Below the pieces are notes generated by a model that was not told where the DNA came from, searched no databases, and was given only the letters and a program-made list of their open reading frames with translations. From Geodermatophilaceae bacterium (GTDB lineage Bacteria > Actinomycetota > Actinomycetes > Mycobacteriales > Geodermatophilaceae), in NCBI GenBank assembly GCA_013696785.1, contig JACCXW010000190.1, forward strand, positions 1-6,556: a stretch of DNA of 6,556 nt. Direction: 5' to 3'. This document shows, in pieces, positions 1 to 6,084 of the stretch; the first letter of the stretch is position 1, and every line of letters begins with the position of its first letter. The position numbers and the translations under genes were made by a program.

Positions 1-1123
1 AGTTGGCGGTGGCGACGAGCTGCGCCGCAACCGGCTCGAGGATTTCCAGCATGTGCCGCACGTCCTTGTCAGCCATGCAGGCGACCACCGCGACCAGACG
101 CTGGAAGTCGAAGGCCTCCTGGACCGCGGCCACCGTCGCCCGCATGCCGGCCGGATTGTGGGTCGCATCGACAAGGGCCGTCGGAGCGGTGCGGACGACC
201 TCGAGGCGGCCGGGGGCGCGGACGTCGGCGAAGGCCGCTCGCACGACATCGGTCTCGAGCTGGCCCTGGGCTCCGGCGCCGAAGAAGGCTTCGACGGCGG
301 CGACGGCTACCGTGGCGTTCTGCGCCTGATGCGCGCCGTGCAGGGGGAGGAAGACCTCCTCGTAGCGGCCGCCGAGACCCTGCAGCGTCAGGAGCTGACC
401 GCCCACGGCGATCCGGCGGTCCACGAGCCCGAACTCCATCCCTTCCCGAGCCACGGTGGCCGCTACCTCGACGGTCCGACGTAGCAACGGATCGAGCGCC
501 TCCGGCGGTTGCAGAGCGAGTACGGCAATAGCACCGGGCTTGATGATCCCGGCCTTCTCGCTGGCTATGGACATGACGTTGTCACCAAGATAGTTCGTGT
601 GGTCGAGTTCGATCGGCGTGACGACGGCAACCTGCGCAGCCGCGACGGAGGTACTGTCCCAGCTCCCGCCCATGCCGACCTCGACCACTGCCACATCGAT
701 CGGCGCATCGGCGAACGCGACATAGCCCATCGCGGTGAGCACCTCGAAGTAGGACAGCGCGATCGGCTGCCGGGCATCGACCAGGGACAGGTACGGCGCG
801 ATGTCGTCGTACACCTCGGCAAATCGGGCCGCGGAGACGGGGACACCCTCGATGCTGATCCGCTCGGTGATCGAGGCCAGGTGCGGGCTCGTGAAGCGAC
901 CCACGCGCAACCCGAAGCCGCGCAGCAGCTGGTCGATCATCCGCGCAGTCGTGGTTTTGCCGTTGGTGCCGGTGACCTGGATGACGGGGTAGGCCAGCTG
1001 TGGGTCGCCGAGAACGTCCATCAGCGCCGTGATCCGACTGAGGGACGGCTCCAGGCGCGTCTCCGGCCAGCGCGGGCGCAACTCAGCCTCTACCCGGGCG
1101 AGTTCGGCCGGTGGGTTGGTCAC
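1..1123 (-). CDS. folC: FolC, bifunctional folylpolyglutamate synthase / dihydrofolate synthase (3' end cut off by window)
   Basis: This cytoplasmic Mur-ligase-family enzyme uses ATP to add glutamate to dihydropteroate, making dihydrofolate, and to extend the polyglutamate tail of folates. I read 374 codons from a GTG at 1123; the C-terminus lies beyond base 1. Visible motifs are the P-loop GTNGKTT at residues 52-58, SPHL followed by ERISI, VEVGMGG, EKAGI (which holds the lysine normally carbamylated in the family), the inter-domain PGRLE, and DATHNPAG and DKD in the C-terminal domain. The N-terminal stretch PRWPETRLEPSLSRITALMD resembles mycobacterial FolC as I remember it, which supports the start. 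No good Shine-Dalgarno lies within 5-12 bases of the GTG; the nearest purine run, GGGGA, is about 18 bases upstream. The family GG-x-WDATN motif reads GGSWDSTS here. In many actinomycetes folC follows valS; here its upstream neighbour is a divergent membrane-protein gene. Confidence 0.96.
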   Translation of the reverse strand, partial: MTNPPAELARVEAELRPRWPETRLEPSLSRITALMDVLGDPQLAYPVIQVTGTNGKTTTARMIDQLLRGFGLRVGRFTSPHLASITERISIEGVPVSAARFAEVYDDIAPYLSLVDARQPIALSYFEVLTAMGYVAFADAPIDVAVVEVGMGGSWDSTSVAAAQVAVVTPIELDHTNYLGDNVMSIASEKAGIIKPGAIAVLALQPPEALDPLLRRTVEVAATVAREGMEFGLVDRRIAVGGQLLTLQGLGGRYEEVFLPLHGAHQAQNATVAVAAVEAFFGAGAQGQLETDVVRAAFADVRAPGRLEVVRTAPTALVDATHNPAGMRATVAAVQEAFDFQRLVAVVACMADKDVRHMLEILEPVAAQLVATAN

Positions 1124-1151
1124 CGCGCCGATGCTACGGAGGTCCCCACTG

Positions 1152-1167
1152 CCGGCCCTGAGGCCGG
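1152..1167. other. GC-rich hairpin between folC and the divergent membrane gene
   Basis: CCGGCC and GGCCGG form a perfect 6-bp stem with a 4-base loop (CTGA). No T-run follows on either strand, so it is a poor classical terminator. On the minus strand it would fall in the folC leader. Function is unknown. Confidence 0.45.
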
Positions 1168-1176
1168 TTGTCCACA
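1168..1176 (+). promoter_or_regulatory. DnaA-box-like 9-mer TTGTCCACA
   Basis: The sequence equals the DnaA-box consensus of high-GC actinomycetes and differs by one base from the E. coli box TTATCCACA. It is the only perfect copy I found in the window. It directly follows the hairpin at 1152-1167 and lies in the 114-base spacer between folC and the divergent gene. Next to it, 1177-1182 reads TAGGAC on the minus strand, a weak -10-like sequence for folC, so the box could overlap a folC transcription start. Binding and function are inferred. Confidence 0.4.
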
Positions 1177-1237
1177 GTCCTACCGCTGCTGCTCGACCGA
1201 GGAGTCCTGGCGCGGCACACTGTCGGCAGGAGGAAGT

Positions 1238-1591
1238 GTGACCGACGTCGTCGCGTGGACCGTGTTCGGCACCATGACGGCGATCCTGGTCGCCGTCACG
1301 GCCATGCTCGGGACGGCGCTGTTTCGGTTGACCGATCGGATCGACGGCATGGGCAGCACCCTCGGCGGCCGCATCGACGAGCTCGGTCGCCGTACGGACG
1401 AACTCGGCAGCACCCTCGGCGGCCGCATCGACCGGCTCGGTCGCCGTACTGACGAACTTGGCAGCACCCTTGGCATGCGGATCGACGGGCTCGGCATGCG
1501 CATCGACGGACTGGACACGCGCGTCGACGGGCTCGTGACGATGGTGATCGCGCAGGGTGACCGGCTGGACAAGCGACTCGAAGCCCTCTAG
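1238..1591 (+). CDS. Small single-pass membrane protein with repeat-built coiled coil, function unknown
   Basis: I do not recognise a characterised family. The GTG at 1238 is preceded by AGGAGG at 1228-1233, a strong ribosome binding site with a tight 4-base gap. The product is 117 residues. Residues 4-29 form one hydrophobic segment that could be a membrane anchor or uncleaved signal. From residue 33 to the end the protein is a string of RIDxLGx-type heptads interrupted by four-residue TLGG/TLGM stutters, giving an 18-residue (7+7+4) period, as expected of a long coiled coil with stutters. Residues 39-56 and 57-74 are near-identical copies. Third codon positions are strongly G/C, like the neighbouring genes, so it looks genuinely coding. 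It is divergent from folC and convergent with clpX, whose end is 36 bases away. It may be an envelope-anchored oligomerising or scaffold protein, but that is only a guess. Confidence 0.82.
   Translation: MTDVVAWTVFGTMTAILVAVTAMLGTALFRLTDRIDGMGSTLGGRIDELGRRTDELGSTLGGRIDRLGRRTDELGSTLGMRIDGLGMRIDGLDTRVDGLVTMVIAQGDRLDKRLEAL
1352..1459 (+). repeat. Two tandem 54-bp coding repeats plus a degenerate partial third copy
   Basis: Units 1352-1405 and 1406-1459 differ at only a few bases and each encodes 18 residues (GSTLGGRIDxLGRRTDEL). A partial third unit begins at 1460 with GGCAGCACCCTTGGC and then diverges into RIDGLGM heptads. The near-identity at the DNA level suggests recent in-frame duplication inside the coiled-coil gene. 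Confidence 0.9.
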
Positions 1592-1606
1592 CCGCGCGGC
1601 GTCCAG

Positions 1607-1630
1607 TGAGCAGGGCGGACGATCTGCTCA
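1607..1630. terminator. Possible weak hairpin between the convergent ends of the membrane gene and clpX
   Basis: TGAGCAG and CTGCTCA form a perfect 7-bp inverted repeat around a 10-base loop. The right arm overlaps the clpX stop codon (1628-1630) and the left arm lies 15 bases beyond the stop of the plus-strand gene. No T-tract follows on either strand, and the overlap with coding sequence weakens the case. It could be a bidirectional transcript end or chance. Confidence 0.25.
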
Positions 1631-2911
1631 GGCCGACTTCTCCCGACGCTCCCGCTTGGGGATCTCGCGCGGAACGATCGTCGGATTGACGTGGTCGAGG
1701 ACGACCTCGCCGGTGATGACGACCCTGGCCACATCCTCGCGGCTGGGCACTTCGTACATCACCGAGAGCAGGACTTCCTCCATGATCGCCCGCAGTCCGC
1801 GCGCGCCAGTGCCGCGCAGGATCGCCTGGTCGGCTATTGCTTCGAGGGCGTCGGTGGTGAACTCCAACTCGACGTTGTCCAATTCGAAAAGCCGCTGGTA
1901 CTGCCGCACGAGGGCGTTCCTCGGCTCGGTCAGGATGGCGATGAGGGCCTCGCGGTCGAGCTTGCTCACGCTGGTGACGACCGGAACACGACCCACGAAC
2001 TCCGGGATCATCCCGAACTTGAGCAGATCCTCGGGCAGGACCTCGGCGAAGACGTCCGTCGCGTCGACGTCGGCCTTGCCGCGGATGTCCGCGCCGAACC
2101 CGATCCCCTGCTTGCCGATCCTCGCCTCCACGATGCGCTCGAGACCGGCGAAGGCGCCGCCGACGATGAACAACACGTTCGTCGTGTCGATCTGGATGAA
2201 CTCCTGGTGCGGGTGCTTGCGCCCGCCCTGCGGCGGGACGGAGGCGGTCGTTCCCTCCAGGATCTTCAGCAGCGCTTGCTGCACACCCTCCCCGGACACG
2301 TCCCGGGTGATGGAAGGGTTCTCGCTCTTGCGAGCGATCTTGTCGACCTCGTCGATGTAGATGATCCCGGTCTCGGCCCGCTTCACGTCATAATCTGCGG
2401 CCTGGATCAGCTTGAGCAGGATGTTCTCCACGTCCTCACCGACGTAGCCGGCCTCGGTGAGAGCGGTGGCGTCGGCGATTGCGAACGGGACGTTCAACAG
2501 CTTGGCGAGGGTCTGCGCGAGGTGGGTCTTGCCACATCCGGTCGGACCGATCAGCAGGATGTTGGACTTGGCGAGTTCGACGTAGTCCGCAGCGGAACCA
2601 CGTGGACCGTCGCTGCCTGCCTGCACCCGCTTGTAGTGGTTGTAGACGGCGACGGCGAGGGTCTTCTTCGCCGCCTCCTGACCGATGACGTACTGCTCGA
2701 GGAACTCGAAGATTTCGGTGGGCTTGGGCAGTTCGTCGAACTTCAGATCGGAGGAGTCGGACAACTCCTCCTCGATGATCTCGTTGCAGAGGTCGATGCA
2801 CTCGTCACAGATGTAGACGCCGGGGCCGGCAATGAGCTTCTTGACCTGCTTCTGCGACTTGCCGCAGAACGAGCACTTGAGCAGGTCACCACCGTCGCCG
2901 ATGCGTGCCAC
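1628..2911 (-). CDS. clpX: ClpX, ATP-dependent unfoldase subunit of ClpXP protease
   Basis: This hexameric AAA+ unfoldase recognises tagged substrates, unfolds them and threads them into the ClpP chamber. The 427-residue product is normal length. The N-terminal zinc-binding domain has C13, C16, C35 and C38. Next come Walker A GPTGCGKT (122-129), the pore-1 loop GYVG (155-158), Walker B IIYIDE (183-188), the pore-2 region RDVSGEGVQQ (203-212), the ClpP-docking loop with IGF at 270-272, the arginine finger R308 in PEFVGR, and sensor-2 GARGLR (369-374). The start is a GTG giving MARIGDGGDLLKCSFCGK, the expected actinomycete N-terminus, with AAGGAAG (2922-2928, minus strand) about 10 bases upstream. 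It follows clpP2 on the same strand after a 135-base gap that carries its own promoter-like sequence, so it may be transcribed separately. All catalytic and docking motifs are intact. Confidence 0.99.
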   Translation of the reverse strand: MARIGDGGDLLKCSFCGKSQKQVKKLIAGPGVYICDECIDLCNEIIEEELSDSSDLKFDELPKPTEIFEFLEQYVIGQEAAKKTLAVAVYNHYKRVQAGSDGPRGSAADYVELAKSNILLIGPTGCGKTHLAQTLAKLLNVPFAIADATALTEAGYVGEDVENILLKLIQAADYDVKRAETGIIYIDEVDKIARKSENPSITRDVSGEGVQQALLKILEGTTASVPPQGGRKHPHQEFIQIDTTNVLFIVGGAFAGLERIVEARIGKQGIGFGADIRGKADVDATDVFAEVLPEDLLKFGMIPEFVGRVPVVTSVSKLDREALIAILTEPRNALVRQYQRLFELDNVELEFTTDALEAIADQAILRGTGARGLRAIMEEVLLSVMYEVPSREDVARVVITGEVVLDHVNPTIVPREIPKRERREKSA

Positions 2912-2934
2912 CTACGACCCACTTCCTTTCGGCT

Positions 2935-2950
2935 CCGGGTGGGCACCCGG
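2935..2950 (-). promoter_or_regulatory. Leader hairpin just upstream of the clpX ribosome binding site
   Basis: CCGGGT and ACCCGG pair perfectly around a 4-base loop (GCCC on the minus strand); the DNA arms could be counted as 7 bp with a 2-base centre. It lies 6 bases upstream of the AAAGGAAG purine run that serves clpX. It could insulate clpX from clpP1P2 read-through, stabilise the message, or affect translation. No T-run follows, so a simple terminator is unlikely. Confidence 0.4.
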
Positions 2951-2991
2951 TGCGTTCGGACGACGTTACCGGCTCAGGGCCCGGTTGCATC

Positions 2992-3021
2992 TTTATTGCC
3001 CGGCGTGTGTCTGACCGTCAG
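2992..3021 (-). promoter_or_regulatory. Candidate clpX promoter
   Basis: On the minus strand CTGACG (3021-3016) and AATAAA (2997-2992) are separated by 18 bases; each matches the sigma-70-type consensus at four of six positions. The AATAAAGAT patch is the only AT-rich stretch in the clpP2-clpX gap. The -35 overlaps an 11-base dyad, CTGAC-C-GTCAG (3011-3021), which could be an operator. Predicted transcription would begin near 2985, leaving a leader of about 75 bases that contains the 2935-2950 hairpin. Confidence 0.35.
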
Positions 3022-3046
3022 GCCGGTGTTGTCGAACCCCGGACGA

Positions 3047-3691
3047 TCAGGCGGGTACGGCGTTGAGCTTGCGGCTTTCGATCACATTGTCGACGAGGCC
3101 GTAGGCCTTGGCCTCCTCGGCGCCGAAGATCTTGTCCCGTTCGATGTCAGCTCGGATGGTGTCAACTGACTGCCCGGTGTGCCGAGCGAGGATCTTCTCC
3201 ATCTGGTTGCGCACCCGCTGAATCTCATCCGCCTGGATCTCCAGGTCCGACAAAGAACCGCTGCCCTCGCCGGAGGGCTGGTGGATGAGGATGCGGGAGT
3301 AGGGAAGGGCGCTGCGCTTGCCCGGCGTACCGGCGGCGAGCAGTACGGCGGCGGCGGAGGCCGCCTGGCCCATGCAGAAGGTCTGGATGTCCGGGCGGAC
3401 GAACATCATGGTGTCGTAGATCGCGGTGAGCGCGGTGAAGGAACCTCCGGGTGAGTTGATGTACATGAGGATGTCGCGATCGGGATCGGTGGACTCCAGG
3501 CAGATCAACTGCGCGATGACGTCGTTCGCCGAGGCGTCGTCAACCTGCACGCCGAGGAAGATGATCCGCTCCTCGAAGAGCTTGTTGTAGGGGTTTGACT
3601 CCTTCATGCCGTAGCTCGTGCGCTCGACGAAGGTCGGCAGCACGTAGCGGCTGCTGTGGGGGGTGCTGCTGGGTGTGTAGAGCGTGCTCAC
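3047..3691 (-). CDS. clpP2: ClpP2, ATP-dependent Clp protease proteolytic subunit 2
   Basis: This is a self-compartmentalised serine peptidase subunit; in actinobacteria ClpP1 and ClpP2 heptamer rings stack to form the active tetradecamer served by ClpX or ClpC1. I place the start at the GTG at 3691, giving 214 residues, because AAAGGA lies 6 bases upstream and the protein then begins as ClpP2 normally does. The longer open frame to 3790 would overlap clpP1. The catalytic triad is S112 in GQAASAAA, H137 in IHQP and D186 in ERDK, with the family spacing of 25 and 49 residues. The stretch KESNPYNKLFEERIIFLGVQVDDASAND is characteristic of the ClpP2 paralogue. The residues before it are probably a processed propeptide. 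The 34-base gap after clpP1 indicates co-transcription. No key residue is missing. Confidence 0.98.
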   Translation of the reverse strand: MSTLYTPSSTPHSSRYVLPTFVERTSYGMKESNPYNKLFEERIIFLGVQVDDASANDVIAQLICLESTDPDRDILMYINSPGGSFTALTAIYDTMMFVRPDIQTFCMGQAASAAAVLLAAGTPGKRSALPYSRILIHQPSGEGSGSLSDLEIQADEIQRVRNQMEKILARHTGQSVDTIRADIERDKIFGAEEAKAYGLVDNVIESRKLNAVPA

Positions 3692-3725
3692 GTCATGTCC
3701 TTTGCGGGATTGATCGGTACCGCGG

Positions 3726-4412
3726 TCAGCGGGTCTTCGCGGCGGGGTTGTCGTCCTTGTCAGGCACCTGCCGGGCCCTGGCGACGACATGGTCGACGAA
3801 GCCGTACTCCAGCGCTTGCTGCGCGGTGAACCAGCGGTCGCGGTCGGAGTCCTTCGTGATCTGCTCCACCGACTTGCCAGTGTGCTCCGCGGTCAACTGC
3901 GCCATCTCCAGCTTGCTCGATCGGAACAGGTCGGCCTGGATAGCGATGTCCGATGCGGTGCCGCCGACACCGGCCGAACCCTGGTGCATCATGATCCGCG
4001 CGTGGGGCAGGGCGTACCGCTTGCCCTTGGTCCCCGCCGACAGCAGGAACTGGCCCATCGACGCGGCCAGGCCCATCGCGTAGGTGGCCACGTCGCACTC
4101 GATGAACTGCATCGTGTCGAAGATCGCCATTCCAGCGGTCACCGACCCACCGGGTGAGTTGATGTAGAGGTTGATATCGCGGCTGGGGTCCTCCGCCGCC
4201 AGCAGAAGCATCTGGGCGCACAGCTGATTGGCGATTTCGTCACCGACTTGGGAGCCCAGGAACACGATTCGCTCGCGCAGCAGCCGCTCATACACGGAGT
4301 CGCCGAGATTCATCCCGGCCACGGCGGCACGCATGTACGGCACCGACGGGGTGGTGGTCACCGGCTGGATCGAATGGTTCACCGGTCGGAGGTAGGGACT
4401 TGGGGCGCTCAC
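3726..4412 (-). CDS. clpP1: ClpP1, ATP-dependent Clp protease proteolytic subunit 1
   Basis: This is the other peptidase ring of the ClpP1P2 protease. From the GTG at 4412 the product is 228 residues. The triad is S118 in LAASMG, H143 in MMHQ and D192 in DRDRWF, at family spacing. NSPGGSV (85-91) and YALPHARI (133-140) are also present. The core begins near residue 36 (LGDSVYERLL), so about 34 residues rich in Pro, Thr and Ser precede it. That is longer than the short leader of mycobacterial ClpP1 as I recall it. Alternative ATG starts at 4334 (M27) and 4313 (M34) lack a clear Shine-Dalgarno, while GTG 4412 has GGCAGG about 6 bases upstream, so I keep the long form with moderate certainty. 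The extension may be a propeptide removed on maturation. The 167-base leader region separating it from tig contains a ClgR-like site. Confidence 0.97.
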   Translation of the reverse strand: MSAPSPYLRPVNHSIQPVTTTPSVPYMRAAVAGMNLGDSVYERLLRERIVFLGSQVGDEIANQLCAQMLLLAAEDPSRDINLYINSPGGSVTAGMAIFDTMQFIECDVATYAMGLAASMGQFLLSAGTKGKRYALPHARIMMHQGSAGVGGTASDIAIQADLFRSSKLEMAQLTAEHTGKSVEQITKDSDRDRWFTAQQALEYGFVDHVVARARQVPDKDDNPAAKTR

Positions 4413-4444
4413 AACACACCTGCCTTCACGCTGTGGGACTGCAT
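4409..4444 (-). CDS. Possible 11-residue leader peptide overlapping the clpP1 start
   Basis: An ATG at 4444 opens the frame MQSHSVKAGVL, ending at TGA (4411-4409). The TGA overlaps the clpP1 start codon in the arrangement GTGA, which is typical of translational coupling. No Shine-Dalgarno precedes the ATG. If the promoter proposed at 4479-4484 is correct, the ATG lies about 28 bases into the transcript. A frame this short can easily arise by chance, so it is recorded as a candidate only. Confidence 0.2.
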   Translation of the reverse strand: MQSHSVKAGVL

Positions 4445-4478
4445 GTTTCGGGAGATCGAAGGGTTGATCGTCGTGCCG

Positions 4479-4484
4479 ACACTA
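4479..4484 (-). promoter_or_regulatory. Candidate -10 element for clpP1-clpP2
   Basis: TAGTGT on the minus strand fits the actinomycete TAnnnT pattern. No recognisable -35 lies 16-19 bases upstream (the position reads about ACTTCC), which would suit an activator-dependent promoter. Transcription would start near 4472, giving a leader of about 60 bases. The ClgR-like site is centred about 58 bases upstream of that point. Confidence 0.4.
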
Positions 4485-4522
4485 ACCTCCGGTACCGACG
4501 AGGAAGTCCCACGCGGAAGCCT

Positions 4523-4536
4523 GTTCGCTGTCAGCG
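4523..4536 (+). promoter_or_regulatory. Putative ClgR operator upstream of clpP1
   Basis: GTTCGCTGTCAGCG fits the motif GTTCGC-N5-GCG reported for the actinomycete Clp regulator ClgR (recalled from Streptomyces work). Its core is an exact dyad, CGCTG-T-CAGCG, at 4526-4536. It lies in the tig-clpP1 spacer about 110 bases upstream of the clpP1 start and upstream of the candidate -10, where an activator would be expected to bind. ClgR is known to activate clpP1P2 in actinobacteria. Whether this organism has ClgR cannot be seen here. Confidence 0.6.
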
Positions 4537-4579
4537 CAGGGCAGGACCGCAGCCGGGATCAACGGTGGGGTGAGCAGGA

Positions 4580-6016
4580 TCAGCGTCCGAGGTCGGTGGG
4601 AACGGCGCTGGCGTCGTCCGCGCCGGGGACACCTGCCGGGTCGGTTCCGTCGCTGTCCGCGCCGGTGTCCTCGGAGCCACCGGCCGGCGAACCGGCGGGC
4701 TCGCTGCGCATGGCCGCGATGGTGACCGGGCGGCCGCTCTCGTCGGTGATCGTCGCGGCGTCGAGCAGCAGCGCCAGCGCCTTGTTGCGGCGTACGTCGG
4801 ACATCAGCGCCGGCAGCTGGCCATTCTGTGACAGCTGCTGCGCGAACTGCTCGGGCGTCACGCCGTAGCGCCGTGCCTGGGTGACGATCTGCTGGGTCAG
4901 GTCCTCCTCGGACACCCCGAGTTGCTCCTGATCGGCGTAGGCGTCGAGGAGCAGCTGGGTGGCAACCGCCTTCTCGGCGTTGGCTCGCAGCTCCGCCTTG
5001 AAGTCCTCCTCGGACTGCCCCTCGGCCTCCAGGTACGCCGAGAGGGTCACGCCGGTCTCCTCCAGCTGATGGGTGATGTTGTGCTGGCGCCAGTCGACCT
5101 CGCCGGTGACCACGGCGTCGGGTAGCGGGACGTCGACCGCGGCGATGAGTGCCTCGACCAGGTGGTCGCTGGCCTGAACTCCCTGCCCCACCGACTTGAC
5201 CCGCTCGATCCGGGTGCGGGCGTCAGCTCGAAGTTCGTCGAACGTGTCGAACTCGCTGGCCAGCTGCGCGAACTCGTCGTCGAGCTCGGGGAGCTCCTTC
5301 ACCTTCACCGAGCGCACGGTCACGACGACGTCCGCCGTACGCCCGGCCGCGGGGCCGGCGGGCAGCTCGGTCTGGAACGTGCGCGACTCCCCCGTCGACA
5401 GGCCGACCAACGCCTCGTCCAGACCGTCGATGAGCTGACCGCTGCCCACCTCGTGCGACAGCCCGGTGGCGCTGCCGTCCTCGACCGGCTCGCCATCGAC
5501 GGTCGCTTCGAGGTCGATGCTCACGTAGTCGCCGTTCTCGGCCGGCCGGTCGATGCCGGTCAGGGTGGCGAAACGCTCGCGGAGCGCGGACACCTGCTCG
5601 TGAATGTCCTCGTCGGACACCGAGATGTCATCGACGGTGACGACAAGGGTGTCCATCTGTGGCAGCTCGAGGTCAGGCCGGACGTCGACCTCGGCGGTGA
5701 AGGTGACGACGTCGCCGTCTTCGATCTTCGTGACTTCGATCTCGGGTCGGCCGAGGACGCGTACGGCATTGTCCCGGATCGCGTCGTCGTATGCCTTGGG
5801 GATGGCGTCGTTGACGACCTCGTCCAGGATCGCCGGTCGGCCGATCCGCTGTTCGAGGATCCGGCCGGGCACCTTGCCGGGGCGGAAGCCGGGGACCTTG
5901 ACCTGCGCGCCGATCCGCTTGTACGCCGCGTCGAAGCTCGGCTTGAGCTCGTCGAAGGGCACCTCGACGGCGAGCCGCACCCGGGTGGGGCTCAGGGTCT
6001 CGACAGTGCACTTCAC
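4580..6016 (-). CDS. tig: Trigger factor, ribosome-associated chaperone and peptidyl-prolyl isomerase
   Basis: Trigger factor docks at the ribosome exit tunnel and shields nascent chains. The 478-residue product has the usual three parts. The N-terminal ribosome-binding domain carries GFRPGKVP at residues 43-50, at the expected position. An FKBP-type domain spans roughly 161-245 and includes GDYVSIDLEATVDG and GLDEALVGLSTGE. The alpha-helical C-terminal chaperone domain begins around KELPELDDEFA. The last 43 or so residues are Gly, Ala, Asp and Ser rich and probably disordered. The start is the GTG at 6016, giving MKCTVETLSPTRVRL, with AAGGAG at 6025-6030 (minus strand) 8 bases upstream. The frame stays open for 127 more codons upstream, but that stretch runs through the tRNA-Pro gene and is not coding. 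It heads the minus-strand proteostasis block. Confidence 0.98.
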   Translation of the reverse strand: MKCTVETLSPTRVRLAVEVPFDELKPSFDAAYKRIGAQVKVPGFRPGKVPGRILEQRIGRPAILDEVVNDAIPKAYDDAIRDNAVRVLGRPEIEVTKIEDGDVVTFTAEVDVRPDLELPQMDTLVVTVDDISVSDEDIHEQVSALRERFATLTGIDRPAENGDYVSIDLEATVDGEPVEDGSATGLSHEVGSGQLIDGLDEALVGLSTGESRTFQTELPAGPAAGRTADVVVTVRSVKVKELPELDDEFAQLASEFDTFDELRADARTRIERVKSVGQGVQASDHLVEALIAAVDVPLPDAVVTGEVDWRQHNITHQLEETGVTLSAYLEAEGQSEEDFKAELRANAEKAVATQLLLDAYADQEQLGVSEEDLTQQIVTQARRYGVTPEQFAQQLSQNGQLPALMSDVRRNKALALLLDAATITDESGRPVTIAAMRSEPAGSPAGGSEDTGADSDGTDPAGVPGADDASAVPTDLGR

Positions 6017-6084
6017 AGACGACACTCCTTGGGGGTAGGGAACAACGGCGCGCGCGTGTGGACCGCCGCGCAGCGATGCGAATT

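Noticed and set aside
509..1237. Long N-terminal extension of the plus-strand membrane gene
   Set aside because: This part is antisense to folC; the strong AGGAGG before GTG 1238 and the hydrophobic N-terminus mark the true start.
3030..3046. SOS-box-like TCGAAC near the end of clpP2
   Set aside because: The second half reads GACGAT instead of GTTCGA, so it is not a credible LexA site.
1691..3169. 492-codon plus-strand open frame opposite clpX and the clpX leader
   Set aside because: It is the antisense shadow of a high-GC gene; codon-position bias and homology both belong to clpX on the other strand.
3692..3790. 33-codon N-terminal extension of clpP2
   Set aside because: It would overlap the clpP1 3' end, and the GTG at 3691 has AAAGGA at ideal spacing and a normal ClpP2 N-terminus.
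6052..6062. Second DnaA-box-like sequence TGTGGACCG upstream of tig
   Set aside because: It matches the minus-strand DnaA box TGTGGACAA at only seven of nine positions, which is not convincing alone.
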